A stretch of DNA of 51,889 nt from Limisphaerales bacterium. Its GTDB lineage: Bacteria; Verrucomicrobiota; Verrucomicrobiia; Limisphaerales; JAKEEH01. The position numbers were made by a program, and so were the translations under genes. The first letter of the stretch is position 1. The number at the start of each line of letters is the position of its first letter. Of this stretch, positions 1 to 8,051 are shown piece by piece. The stretch spans positions 1-51,889 of the forward strand of contig JAKEEH010000288.1 of NCBI GenBank assembly GCA_022616725.1, in the 5' to 3' direction. Under the pieces are notes generated by a model that was not told the DNA's origin, searched no databases, and saw only the letters and a program-made list of their open reading frames with translations.

Positions 1-111
1 ATGAACCTTAGCCGGCGGATCATCGTGCTGCGCGAGGGCGCAATCTCGGGCGAACTCGAGCGCAGCCAATTCTCGCAACCGGCGCTGATGCGATTGATGG
101 CAGGAGTATAA
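1..111 (+). CDS. Sugar ABC transporter ATP-binding protein, C-terminal fragment
   Basis: The first 36 codons read in frame to a TAA and form the end of a larger gene that begins before the window. The peptide has the closing pattern of ribose/xylose-type ABC ATPases: IIVLREGAISGEL (the strand after the H-loop) followed by FSQPALMRLMAGV, where family members usually have an 'FSQEALM..A.G' ending. Such proteins energise uptake of a monosaccharide through a membrane permease. The substrate cannot be told from this fragment. The next gene is a 2-keto-acid-sugar aldolase, which fits a sugar catabolic neighbourhood. The ATG at position 1 is probably an internal methionine, not the start. Confidence 0.6.
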   Translation: MNLSRRIIVLREGAISGELERSQFSQPALMRLMAGV

Positions 112-210
112 AGCGGCAGAGGACAGCCGCACTCCACGACCTGGCGGAATTGAGGAGGTGCTCTTCAGATGCGCAACAGCGTCGTGGAGTGCGGCTGTCC
201 TCTGCCGCTT
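111..210. repeat. Perfect 30-bp inverted repeat (REP/MITE-like hairpin)
   Basis: Positions 111-140 and 181-210 are exact reverse complements of one another (30 of 30), separated by 40 bases. The left arm begins at the last base of the upstream stop codon. The right arm is followed by a T/C-rich run (tttctttctttcc). It could stop transcription of the upstream operon, but the length and perfection of the arms look more like a dispersed palindromic element. Confidence 0.85.
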
Positions 211-256
211 TCTTTCTTTCCAGTCGTGTCCACTTGCCTCACCTTCCTGTCCGTTC

Positions 257-1051
257 ATGAAAACAAACCACGTCCGCGTCAAACTCAAGCGCGGTGAACC
301 AAGTGTCGGGACCTGGTTGACCTTGCCCGATCCCGTTGCCGCCCGCCTCATGGCGCGCACCGGCTTCGATTGGCTGACGGTCGAACTCGAGCATACACCG
401 GTCAATTTCGAGACGGCGGCAAACAGCTTCGCTATTATCGCGGCGAGCAACGTGGCGCCGCTGGCGCGCGTCCCCTGGAATACGGGCGAGAACATCAAAC
501 GCGTGCTCGACACTGGCGCCTGGGGCATCGTCGTGCCGATGGTTAATTCGCGCGCCGAAGCCGAAGCGGCGGTTGCGGCAGCCCGTTATGCCCCGCAGGG
601 ACAGCGTTCCATCGGCGGCCAGCTTCATGCCGCGAACTTCGACACCGACCCGGCGACTTATTATGCGCGTGCGAACGAACAGATTCTCGTCGTGTTGATG
701 GCGGAACACGTCGAGGCGATCGAACAAGCCGATGAGATCCTCAGCGTCCCGGGCATCGATGTGATTTTCATCGGTCCGAACGACCTGCACAATTCGATGG
801 GCAAACCACCCGCCTTCGACAGCGAGCACAAAGAATTCGTTGACGCCGTGCAGCACGTCCTGAAGACCGCGCGCAAACATGGCGTCGCGGCGGGTATTCA
901 CGTGCTTGACGCTGCCGCCGCCAAACGCCGCATGGCCGAAGGCTTTCAGTTCATCGCGATCACGAGCGAAGCGGGCATGATGCTCTCAAAGGCGCAGGAA
1001 ATTGCTGGCGCACTCGGGCTGGGGGGCGGCGCCACCGTCGCGAAGTACTAA
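257..1051 (+). CDS. HpcH/HpaI family aldolase (2-keto-3-deoxy sugar acid aldolase type)
   Basis: A 264-residue class II aldolase of the HpcH/HpaI family, which cleaves 2-keto-3-deoxy acids (for example 2-dehydro-3-deoxyglucarate or 4-hydroxy-2-oxoheptanedioate) to pyruvate and an aldehyde using a divalent metal. Family signatures are in order: SVGTWLTLPDPVAARLMARTG, the VELEHTP segment carrying the conserved E/H pair, VPMVNSRAEAEAAV, YAPQGQRSIGG, and the metal-site and phosphate-loop region ending VIFIGPNDLHNSMG. The frame is open from 158, but the residues before MKTNHV do not look like the family, so the ATG at 257 is chosen; length then matches the family norm of about 250-265. The exact substrate is unknown. 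The preceding sugar transporter tail suggests uptake and breakdown of a sugar acid. Confidence 0.85.
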   Translation: MKTNHVRVKLKRGEPSVGTWLTLPDPVAARLMARTGFDWLTVELEHTPVNFETAANSFAIIAASNVAPLARVPWNTGENIKRVLDTGAWGIVVPMVNSRAEAEAAVAAARYAPQGQRSIGGQLHAANFDTDPATYYARANEQILVVLMAEHVEAIEQADEILSVPGIDVIFIGPNDLHNSMGKPPAFDSEHKEFVDAVQHVLKTARKHGVAAGIHVLDAAAAKRRMAEGFQFIAITSEAGMMLSKAQEIAGALGLGGGATVAKY

Positions 1052-1089
1052 CCTGAACCGGCGCGACCGCCCTTCGCACCAAAACAGAA

Positions 1090-1112
1090 AACGGCCGGGA
1101 GTTCCGGCCGTT
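1090..1112 (-). terminator. Rho-independent terminator for the Cys-rich protein gene
   Basis: A 9-bp stem (aacggccgg / ccggccgtt) with a 5-base loop. On the minus strand the stem is followed by ttttctgtttt, so it terminates leftward transcription from the gene at 1200-1409. A second, weaker hairpin (agaacggc 1155-1162 / gccgttct 1183-1190) lies between this terminator and the stop codon. Confidence 0.6.
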
Positions 1113-1199
1113 CCGAGTTCTAAAATATTGCGATGAGGAACTTAGTCTCTGCTTAGAACGGCAGATTCTTGAAACGGCCTGAGCCGTTCTGGAGCTGCC

Positions 1200-1409
1200 C
1201 TACTTCTTCTCGTCTTTCTTTTCGTCCTTCTTTTCGTCCTTCGGATTGCACTTCTCGCAGACCTTGCCATCGGCTTTGGCCTTCACGCAGCACTTGTGCT
1301 CGCATTCCTTGCCAGCTTTCTTGGCTTTCTCACAGCATGATTCCGCTTGAGCGAAGCTGACGCTGCCGAGGAGCGCGAGGGCCGCGATGACTGCAGTAAT
1401 AGACTTCAT
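1200..1409 (-). CDS. Small secreted cysteine-rich protein with Lys/Asp/Glu tail
   Basis: A 69-residue protein. Residues 1-22 are a signal peptide (MKSITAVIAALALLGSVSF then AQA) with a clean AXA cleavage site. The mature part has seven cysteines, including two CC pairs and C-x2-C, spaced by short Lys-rich runs, and ends in a DEKK repeat. The ATG at 1409 is chosen because AAAGGAAAA sits just upstream and the signal peptide begins there; the longer frame to 1523 adds unlikely sequence. Short Cys/Lys secreted proteins of this kind occur in planctomycetes and verrucomicrobia, but I know of no assigned function. Metal binding or a disulfide-stabilised fold are possible. It has its own terminator and appears monocistronic. 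Confidence 0.7.
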   Translation of the reverse strand: MKSITAVIAALALLGSVSFAQAESCCEKAKKAGKECEHKCCVKAKADGKVCEKCNPKDEKKDEKKDEKK

Positions 1410-1710
1410 TATTTTCCTTTCTTGGCCGTGTCCCACAGATGGGACGGCACTCGGTTTCTCTTCGAAACCACCAGCCTCAGGGCGACTCAGCCTCGAGCCT
1501 GTTGGGTTCCAATTACCAGACAACCATAGCCGCTATTGCGAATTTGACAACAACAAACTGCAAGGCCTCGTCTGCGGCGTCTGCGGTTGGCATATGTTCA
1601 ATGCAGAGTTAAAGAACGGCTGGAGGCTTCTGGCCCGCGCAGGCACGGCGGGTTGTGTAGGTTTGGGGGTGAAGATCGCAAAGGTCCGCAGACGTCGGGT
1701 AGTCTGAGCA
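1410..1710. other. Intergenic gap with leader of the Cys-rich gene
   Basis: No convincing gene. On the minus strand TTGTCA (near 1546-1551) and TATGGT 16 bases downstream form a possible promoter for the 1200-1409 gene. A 6-bp hairpin (gtccca 1430-1435 / tgggac 1440-1445) lies in the leader 20 bases before its start codon. The promoter call is by eye only. Confidence 0.35.
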
Positions 1711-2061
1711 TTACCCCCGGAGGAGTTCGCCAACGACCGTCACCAATTGGCGATTGTCGAAAGGCTTGCTCAGGAAGCGCACGCCGGCGCCGGACGAGGG
1801 CGGTTCGTGTACGCCGCCGCTGAGTATGAGGACTTTCATGGCGGGGTTTTGCCGCTTAATTTCGGCACATGCTTCCCAGCCGCTCATCTGGGGCATGTTG
1901 TGGTCCATCAGTAAGAGGTCATAGCGGCCGGCGAGGCATTTGCGAACGGCCTCCGCCCCGTCAACCGCCTCCTCGATGAGATACCCGGCCCCACCGAGGA
2001 TCACACGCATCAAACCCCGGACCATATCATCGTCATCCGCGACCAGTATCCGCGCAGACAT
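1711..2061 (-). CDS. Single-domain response regulator
   Basis: A 116-residue receiver domain with no output domain, of CheY/Spo0F type. The acidic cluster VADDDD (D9-D12) and the phosphoacceptor D53 in LLLMDHNMP are present, followed by LILSGG (switch Ser) and FLSKPF (conserved Lys). It starts 30 bp from, and divergent to, the histidine-kinase-like gene at 2092, so the two very likely share a regulatory region and act in one phosphorelay. With no DNA-binding domain, its output is probably by protein interaction or phosphotransfer. Confidence 0.85.
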   Translation of the reverse strand: MSARILVADDDDMVRGLMRVILGGAGYLIEEAVDGAEAVRKCLAGRYDLLLMDHNMPQMSGWEACAEIKRQNPAMKVLILSGGVHEPPSSGAGVRFLSKPFDNRQLVTVVGELLRG

Positions 2062-2091
2062 TCTCGCGCAGTCTCATGATTCGAAGTTTCA

Positions 2092-3645
2092 TTGACAAGC
2101 GCGAACTGTGCGGACGATTATTTTTTTGTGATAGCCCCTGGCGCGATCAGGCCCGATGATTTGGAAGCGCTGCTTGATCTCTGCCCGGCGGGAATGTTCC
2201 GCCAACGTGCGGACGGTGTTTTCGAGTTTGTCACTGGCAGAATTGAGGAGTGGACCGGCGTGTCGGCCCAGGAATGGCGTGATGGCAAGGTGGCATTATG
2301 GGAGCTTGTACACGAAGGCGACTGGCCAGCGTACGCGCAATTCTCGGTGAGGGCGCAGAGGTCGAAGGGGCACAAACGCGACGGAGAGACCACCAACGGT
2401 GATGATGATGCGGGGGACGGTCCAGCGATCAGTTTTCGAGTACGCAATCGAAGCACCGGGCGGATCACGCGCATTGTTGAACGGCGGAGGACGATCCGCG
2501 CTGGTGGTGGCGCGATTATCGGCTTCCACGGCGTATGGACCGATGTGACTGCGCAATCTCTAGCAGCGCGTCGGATGGAACTTACCTTGTGGCACGCGGC
2601 CTTTGCACAGATCACATCAGGCGCGGCGCACGATCTGAATAACAAGCTGACGGGGATTCTTTCGTTCAGCGACCTCTATCTGGAGCAGGCCGGGCCGGAC
2701 CACCCGTTTCATGCTGGACTGACCACGATCAAGCAAACGGCGCAACAAGCGAGCCACATGTTGCATCGATTGGCGGCGATGGTCAGCGCCAGGCCGGGAA
2801 AACGTGAACTGATCGACCTGAATCACCTGATATCGGGCACTGTGGATTTTCTGCGTTCGGTTGTCTCCAGCCGCATCCAAATTGACAGGAATTTACACCC
2901 CGAACCGATGCCGTTGTATGTCGATCCGGCGCGGCTCCAGCGTTTACTTTTAGAACTGGCGGTTGAAGCCGCGGCGCGGATGCCGGAGCGCGGTGTTCTG
3001 TCGATCAACACGGCGCGGCAAAGGGACGGTGCAGAGGGCGATACGGGCGATACGCTGCGGCTTACGCTCATGGACGAAGGACACGAGATTCCGAAGCTGT
3101 CCAGTTGGCGCGGCCCCGCTGGGTTAGAGTCGGGTGAGACTGGACCGGCCAATGCCATGGATCAACTCATTGCGTTTACGTCGGAGCTGGACGGTTCCGT
3201 GGCCATCGACTCGACGCGGGCCGGCACGCGCATCGAGATCACCTTTCCAGCGGCCGATATGTCGGCTCCGCCAGCCGAACCAAAACCAATGCGGCCATGG
3301 ATCCTGGTCGAGACGGATGACGCCGACTCGCTCGCGTGGCTGCTCGACGAATTGCGGCGCCGGCATATCACGGCCGTGATCGCGTCAAACGGAATCGAGC
3401 CGCAATTGGACCCGGACCATTTCGCGTGGGACGCGGTGCTGCTTCATGTTGCGGCCACAGCAACACCCGAGTTGCTGCGATCGGTGCGCGCGCGCAAAAT
3501 TCCCGCCATCGTTTATCTGGCCGGCGGCGACGTTACTGATCTCGACCCGATGTTAGTGGGAGATTGCGCAGTGGCGATGCCGCCAGATCTGCCACGCGGG
3601 CGAGTGGTGGAGAAGATTGTCGGGTATCTCGGTGGCGACGCTTAA
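2092..3645 (+). CDS. PAS-domain histidine-kinase-like protein with degenerate ATPase and C-terminal pseudo-receiver
   Basis: A 517-residue cytoplasmic signalling protein. An N-terminal PAS fold (about 20-155) is followed by an H-box (GAAHDLNNKLTGIL, phosphoacceptor H180) and an ATPase-like region. In that region the expected N-box Asn is replaced (LLELAVEAAARMP) and the G1 box reads DEGHEIP instead of DxGxGI, so ATP binding may be impaired. The last 120 residues (from PWILVETDDADS) resemble a receiver fold without a clear phosphoacceptor Asp. The start is TTG 2092 or GTG 2128; neither has a good Shine-Dalgarno sequence. The stop overlaps that of recG tail to tail within TTAA at 3642-3645. Divergent to a lone receiver protein. 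Confidence 0.7.
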   Translation: MTSANCADDYFFVIAPGAIRPDDLEALLDLCPAGMFRQRADGVFEFVTGRIEEWTGVSAQEWRDGKVALWELVHEGDWPAYAQFSVRAQRSKGHKRDGETTNGDDDAGDGPAISFRVRNRSTGRITRIVERRRTIRAGGGAIIGFHGVWTDVTAQSLAARRMELTLWHAAFAQITSGAAHDLNNKLTGILSFSDLYLEQAGPDHPFHAGLTTIKQTAQQASHMLHRLAAMVSARPGKRELIDLNHLISGTVDFLRSVVSSRIQIDRNLHPEPMPLYVDPARLQRLLLELAVEAAARMPERGVLSINTARQRDGAEGDTGDTLRLTLMDEGHEIPKLSSWRGPAGLESGETGPANAMDQLIAFTSELDGSVAIDSTRAGTRIEITFPAADMSAPPAEPKPMRPWILVETDDADSLAWLLDELRRRHITAVIASNGIEPQLDPDHFAWDAVLLHVAATATPELLRSVRARKIPAIVYLAGGDVTDLDPMLVGDCAVAMPPDLPRGRVVEKIVGYLGGDA

Positions 3646-5630
3646 GCGCGCGCCGAGACATCAATAACGGCGGCGATTTTTTTCGAGCGTTGCACGAGTT
3701 CCAAATCTGTCGCGAGATCGCCAAAGCGAAACGAAGGCATGCCGCTTTGGGCTTGTCCGAGCATTTCACCCGGTCCGCGGAGTCGCAAGTCTTCCTCGGC
3801 GATGCGGAATCCGTCAACCGTTTGTTCCATAATGGAGAGCCGCTCCTGAATCTCCGGCGTCTTTTTGCCGGCGATGAGAATGCAGTAGGACTCGTGCGCG
3901 CCGCGGCCAATGCGCCCGCGCAACTGGTGCAGTTGCGCCAACCCGAACTGCTCGGCATTTTCGATGAGCATGACCGAGGCGTTCGGGACGTTGACGCCAA
4001 CCTCCACGATGGATGTTGCGAGGAGGACCGCGGTCTTTCCGGTACGGAACGGAGTCATAACGCGATCTTTGTCGGCTGGCTTCAGACGCCCGTGAAGAAC
4101 GCCGACGGAAAAAGGGGCGAGAATCTTTGCGAGGCGTTCTGCTTCCGTGAGGACAGCCTTGACGTTACCGGCCGTCTCCTCGACGCGCGGATAGACGATG
4201 AACGCCTGCCGGCCTTGCGCCAGCTTCTCACGTAGAAAGGTCCAGACCTTCGGCAAAGTTTCCGCTGAGCGGACGAATGTTTTGATTCTGCCGCGGCCTG
4301 CGGGAAGTTCGTCAATGACCGATGCATCAAGGTCGCCGTAAAGGGTCAAGCCGAGTGTCCGCGGAATGGGGGTTGCGGTCATGACGAGCAAGTGGGGATA
4401 AGCGCCTTTGCGGACGAGTTTTTCGCGCTGGGCGACGCCGAACTTGTGCTGTTCGTCGATGACAACGAGGCCGAGTTTCGGCAGTTCGGCACCGCGCTCG
4501 ATCAAGGCGTGAGTGCCGATGATCAATCCCGGAGCCGGCGGCGCGCCGGATTTGCGGGCGCCGGTGATGAGTGACACGAGCACACTCAAGGCACCGAACC
4601 ATTGCGAGAACGTGAGGTGATGCTGCTCAGCCAAAATCTCGGTCGGCACCATGAGCGCGACGTTGAAGCCTGATTCGATTGCCATCAGCGCTGCGCATCC
4701 GGCGACCAGCGTTTTCCCCGAACCGACATCTCCCTGCAAAAGCCGGCGCATCGGAACCGCGCCGGAGAGATCGGCGCGAATTTCGCGCAGGACGCGGGTC
4801 TGCGCGCGAGTGGGCTGAAAGCCGAGTTGGCGCAGGAACGGCTTCATGAGGCGATTGTCGCCTCCGCAGGGCAAGGCGCGGCTGTTTGCTTCCAGGTTGC
4901 GGCGACGGCGGCGAATCTCCACCTGCAAGCCGATGAACTCGTCGAGCGCCAACCGGCGACGCGCGTCTTCCGCGTCGGTAACCTCCGCTGGCAGGTGCAG
5001 ATCATGAATGGCTTGCTTGAATGAGGGGAAACCCTGGAGTGCGACGCCGGGCCAGGGCTCGGCGAGGCGCGGTTCGAAAATGGCAACTGTTCGCGCGATC
5101 AGCGCACGCAGCCATCGCTGCGGCAGCCCCTCGGTCAATGGATAAATTGGGACGACCCGATTCATATGAATCGACGCGTCCTCAGCCGATTCAACCACTT
5201 CGGTTTCAGGATGGTCCATCATTCGCGGCTTGACGGCGGTGACTTTGCCAAAGACGAATACCTCGTCGTCCTGCTTGAAATAGCGCTCCATATATGGGGC
5301 ATTCCACCAGCGGCAATGCAGGCGCGCGGTGCCGTCGTCCACAACGAGTTCAAATACCGATTTGCCGGACCGCCGAAACGTTGTCGTGCCAAGCGTAACC
5401 ACTCGGCCGAGCACGGTGCGTGTCTGGCCTTCGGTCAGATCATAAATCGAGACGAAGTGCCGGCGATCTTCATAGCGACGGGGCTGGTGCAGCAGCAGTT
5501 CACCAATGGTGAAGATTTTCAAGCGGGCGAGCTGCGCCTTTCGCTCGGCGCCCACGCCGTAAAGGCGTTCGACAGGGCTGTTCAGCTCCAGCGTCGGCGC
5601 GGCTACGTGCGGCATGTCATGACTATTCAA
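3642..5630 (-). CDS. recG: ATP-dependent DNA helicase RecG
   Basis: A 662-residue branch-migration helicase that regresses stalled replication forks and processes recombination junctions. It has the N-terminal wedge/OB domain (about 60-150, GRVVTLGTTTFRRSGKSVFE), Walker A GDVGSGKT (300-307), the DExH box as DEQHKFGV, MTATPIPRTLGLTLYGDLD, and the C-terminal QLRGRIGRG motif VI. Length is close to the usual 680-690. The start is TTG 5630 with AGAGG three bases upstream; the ATG at 5615 (MPHVAAPTLE) is an alternative. It begins 12 bp after the apbE stop on the same strand and is probably co-transcribed by read-through, without an evident functional link. Confidence 0.95.
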   Translation of the reverse strand: MNSHDMPHVAAPTLELNSPVERLYGVGAERKAQLARLKIFTIGELLLHQPRRYEDRRHFVSIYDLTEGQTRTVLGRVVTLGTTTFRRSGKSVFELVVDDGTARLHCRWWNAPYMERYFKQDDEVFVFGKVTAVKPRMMDHPETEVVESAEDASIHMNRVVPIYPLTEGLPQRWLRALIARTVAIFEPRLAEPWPGVALQGFPSFKQAIHDLHLPAEVTDAEDARRRLALDEFIGLQVEIRRRRRNLEANSRALPCGGDNRLMKPFLRQLGFQPTRAQTRVLREIRADLSGAVPMRRLLQGDVGSGKTLVAGCAALMAIESGFNVALMVPTEILAEQHHLTFSQWFGALSVLVSLITGARKSGAPPAPGLIIGTHALIERGAELPKLGLVVIDEQHKFGVAQREKLVRKGAYPHLLVMTATPIPRTLGLTLYGDLDASVIDELPAGRGRIKTFVRSAETLPKVWTFLREKLAQGRQAFIVYPRVEETAGNVKAVLTEAERLAKILAPFSVGVLHGRLKPADKDRVMTPFRTGKTAVLLATSIVEVGVNVPNASVMLIENAEQFGLAQLHQLRGRIGRGAHESYCILIAGKKTPEIQERLSIMEQTVDGFRIAEEDLRLRGPGEMLGQAQSGMPSFRFGDLATDLELVQRSKKIAAVIDVSARA

Positions 5631-5642
5631 TGGCCTCTTCAG

Positions 5643-6653
5643 TCAATCAAGAGGGGGCTTCGTTGCCGGGAACGAAGCGGACTTCTCGAAACGCAGGGCG
5701 CCGACAGAAGTCCACGACGCAAACAGCATCGGGAACTCAGCGCCGAAACGCGCGATGGCTGAGTCGGGCCCAAGGACGGCGCAAGCCGTCGCCCAGGCAT
5801 CGGATTCCATGCAGGTCGGGGCGATGACCGAGCAGGAGGCGACGCGCGGGACCGGCAAGCCGGTTTTCGGATTGAGGATGTGGCTGTAGCGTGTGCCGCC
5901 GTGGACGAAATAGTTTTCGTAGCTGCCGGAGGTGGAGATCGCGGCATCGCGCAGTTCGATCGTGAGTCGCGAGCCCTTTCCACCCGGATCTTCAATCTGA
6001 ACAGGCCATGCGCGTTGTCCGGGAGGCGCTCCGGTGACGCGCAGGTCGCCGCCGGCGCGAACCATTGTATTGGTGATACTGAACTCGCGCAACTTTCGGA
6101 TGGCATAATCGACCGCGTAGCCTTTGGCGATGGCGTTCAGGTCGAGCGAGACGCCCTCACGCCGAAAGCGGACGGAGTTTTCACCAAGCTCGACGAGTTT
6201 GTAGTTGACGTATGGGAGGACGTTAGCAAGCTCCGATTCGGTCGGCATGCGGTGCTCTTTCCACAAGAACCCCCAAAGCTTCGTCAGAGGTGCAACAGTG
6301 GGATCGAAGAATCCGTCAGTCCGTTGCGCTACCTCTATGGCTTTCCGAATTACGCCGAAGAGCTCGCTGGAAACGACCACCGGGACGCTCGCAGCCTGTG
6401 CGTTGAGCCGGGCGAGCTCGCTGTCGGTCCGGTGCAGGCTCATGATGGAGTCGATGCGCCGGAATTCATCGAAGGCGGCGCTGATGGCGGTGTGAGTTGC
6501 GGCGCGGTTCGTGCCATATGCGGTGATGACGACGAACGTGCCGAGCAGCGGCTGGCTGCGGCGAACGAGCGCTGGCTCAGGGGTGTTTTTGCAACCCGGA
6601 AGGAGCAGCATCAACCACACGGCCGCGCACTTGCTGAAATATCGCCAGAACAC
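5643..6653 (-). CDS. apbE: FAD:protein FMN transferase (ApbE), lipoprotein
   Basis: A 336-residue periplasmic flavin transferase that attaches FMN from FAD to a Thr of target proteins. Family motifs are complete: SLDLNAIAKGYAVD, RAGGDLRVTG, AISTSGSYENYF, HILNPKTGLP, and DAWATACAVLG. The start GTG 6653 is preferred because GAGGG lies 8 bases upstream and it yields a compact lipoprotein signal with lipobox LLPGC (Cys21). The frame stays open to 6794, but that extra sequence lacks family character. The gene overlaps the end of the FMN-binding gene by 77 bp. That protein carries a matching flavinylation site and is the obvious substrate. Confidence 0.93.
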   Translation of the reverse strand: MFWRYFSKCAAVWLMLLLPGCKNTPEPALVRRSQPLLGTFVVITAYGTNRAATHTAISAAFDEFRRIDSIMSLHRTDSELARLNAQAASVPVVVSSELFGVIRKAIEVAQRTDGFFDPTVAPLTKLWGFLWKEHRMPTESELANVLPYVNYKLVELGENSVRFRREGVSLDLNAIAKGYAVDYAIRKLREFSITNTMVRAGGDLRVTGAPPGQRAWPVQIEDPGGKGSRLTIELRDAAISTSGSYENYFVHGGTRYSHILNPKTGLPVPRVASCSVIAPTCMESDAWATACAVLGPDSAIARFGAEFPMLFASWTSVGALRFEKSASFPATKPPLD

Positions 6654-7161
6654 GCTTGATACCCTCGGTGATGTGCCGGCACGACAGGGTGGCGCCGGTA
6701 ATATTGTGAATGTCGGCGCCAACTGATACAGGCGCGCTCGCCGTCTTGCCTTTGAACTGATTGAGCCAATCTCTGCGCCGCACTTGCCCACCATAATTCT
6801 CGCGATAGGCTATGATCTCGACCTGCTGTACCTCCCCTGCCCAATTAATAGCCACGACATAATCGATCAATTCATGTTTTCCAACGACCTGATCGAACCA
6901 TACGATCCCCACCAGGTTCGTGTCCTCCCATGCTCGCCACGCTTTCACCATCGGCTTTCGGACCTTCACTTTTGCATGGGATTCCACCGCCCGCATCTCT
7001 TCACGGGTTAGACGGAAGCTCATCTCCTCGAAGCGAGTTGCGTTCGTAAAGCACAATTTCTGCGCCTCAGCGAGTGAAATGAACTGCTCGGCCTGGAGCG
7101 GCGAGATCCCCGCTCCCAAACCGAGCAGCCAGAATGAGAGATGCCAGCGTAGCGTGACCAA
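6577..7161 (-). CDS. Exported FMN-binding domain protein (flavinylation substrate)
   Basis: A 194-residue exported protein of the NqrC/RnfG FMN-binding family. A hydrophobic signal (about 4-24, ending PLQA) precedes the domain. The flavinylation site is D150-I-H-N-I-T-G-A-T158, so T158 should receive FMN from ApbE through a phosphoester bond. The start codon is TTG 7161, one base after the stop of the barrel gene, which indicates tight translational coupling. In known systems such proteins relay electrons across or outside the inner membrane to oxidoreductases or metal ions. Its partners here are probably the membrane protein at 8049-8555 (electron input) and the barrel at 7163-7972. Confidence 0.88.
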   Translation of the reverse strand: MVTLRWHLSFWLLGLGAGISPLQAEQFISLAEAQKLCFTNATRFEEMSFRLTREEMRAVESHAKVKVRKPMVKAWRAWEDTNLVGIVWFDQVVGKHELIDYVVAINWAGEVQQVEIIAYRENYGGQVRRRDWLNQFKGKTASAPVSVGADIHNITGATLSCRHITEGIKRVLAIFQQVRGRVVDAAPSGLQKHP

Positions 7162-7162
7162 C

Positions 7163-7972
7163 TTAGAAATTATAACCGACTATCAGACGCGCCTCGATCT
7201 TCGTGTGTTCGTCCAATTCCAGGCCACCGTCCGTGTCAGGGCGTCCGGAGACTTGGGGCAAGACCGTGAGCGTGCCCCACCAGCGGGCGCGGCCATAATG
7301 CAGCGCAGGACCGACAAACCAGGCACTGGCTTCTTCATCGTCGAAGTCCAAATCAGCGAATACGCGATGATTGCGGCCCTCAATACCCAATGCCCAGTTT
7401 TTGTTCAGACGATACGAGATGCCGGCGGTAAATTCGAGAGACAATTCCCGCTCTTCAGCATCATCCTCCCACTCCCATTCCTGCTCGATCGTGGCGTTGA
7501 ACACGCTCACCCATCTTTCGCCGAAGTTTCTCTGCACTACGAGCTTTTGTTCGAGTTCGAGTTCTGTCCCGTTGTAAGTGAGTTCACCGTAACCCAGGAG
7601 CCCGATTGGCTTGGTGTGAGGATTGAGAAATTGATATTTCCATTCCGAAGAGATCCCCTTGAACTCAAAATCGCTGTCGTCCACGAGATCGTTTTCCTCG
7701 GTCGTTTGACGGAAATTGAGATACAGGGCACTCGTCAGTCGATCGGTCAGCCCGTATTCGAGTTCTTCTCGGAAGTCCCAGCGTGAAAACACGCCGTCTT
7801 CCTTATCTCGGCGGTGTGTGATCCATTGTTCAAATTCCAATCCTCCTTTGGGCAGGACGTCTGCTTCGTATGAATAAGTGAACAGGCGTTCGTCAGCGCG
7901 CGCGGCATTGAAAGCGGCAACTGAAAGCGCGGTGGCCAGGAGAGCGGAGTTGGTGATACGGATGATTTTCAT
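7163..7972 (-). CDS. Outer-membrane beta-barrel protein (DUF6662-like)
   Basis: A 269-residue exported protein. The signal peptide ends ARA (about residue 26). The rest alternates aromatic and polar residues in many beta strands with acidic turns (WEWEDDAEERELSLEF, DLDFDDEEAS) and closes with Phe (IVGYNF), the C-terminal signature of outer-membrane barrels. It resembles the DUF6662 proteins I associate with FMN-binding genes, though I cannot run a search. Two Fur-like boxes lie 35-79 bp upstream of its ATG, and it is the first gene of the barrel, FMN-binding, apbE unit. A role as porin or outer-membrane partner for iron-linked redox chemistry is an inference. Confidence 0.75.
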   Translation of the reverse strand: MKIIRITNSALLATALSVAAFNAARADERLFTYSYEADVLPKGGLEFEQWITHRRDKEDGVFSRWDFREELEYGLTDRLTSALYLNFRQTTEENDLVDDSDFEFKGISSEWKYQFLNPHTKPIGLLGYGELTYNGTELELEQKLVVQRNFGERWVSVFNATIEQEWEWEDDAEERELSLEFTAGISYRLNKNWALGIEGRNHRVFADLDFDDEEASAWFVGPALHYGRARWWGTLTVLPQVSGRPDTDGGLELDEHTKIEARLIVGYNF

Positions 7973-8006
7973 TGGGTTTTAGTCTTTGTTTGTGCATTTG
8001 TTCAGT

Positions 8007-8021
8007 TGAGACCTAGTCTCA
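8007..8021. promoter_or_regulatory. Fur-like box 1 (TGAGACCTAGTCTCA)
   Basis: A 15-base palindrome of 7-1-7 form, 35 bp upstream of the barrel gene ATG. It keeps the TGAGA/TCTCA half-sites of many Fur boxes (compare TGAGAAT-n-ATTCTCA). A fur gene lies 1.6 kb away on the same strand. Confidence 0.65.
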
Positions 8022-8036
8022 GCCGCCAAAGTATTT

Positions 8037-8051
8037 TGAGATTGCGTCTCA
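8037..8051. promoter_or_regulatory. Fur-like box 2 (TGAGATTGCGTCTCA)
   Basis: A second 15-base imperfect palindrome with the same TGAGA/TCTCA ends, exactly 30 bp (about three helical turns) from box 1. It overlaps the stop codon of the upstream membrane-protein gene. Tandem boxes on one helix face would allow cooperative repressor binding at the promoter of the barrel, FMN-binding, apbE operon. Confidence 0.6.

Noticed and set aside
169-300. AGGAGGT plus ATG in the loop of the 30-bp inverted repeat, opening a 41-codon frame
   Set aside because: The frame runs through the repeat arm into the aldolase gene in another phase and has no protein-like composition; probably chance.
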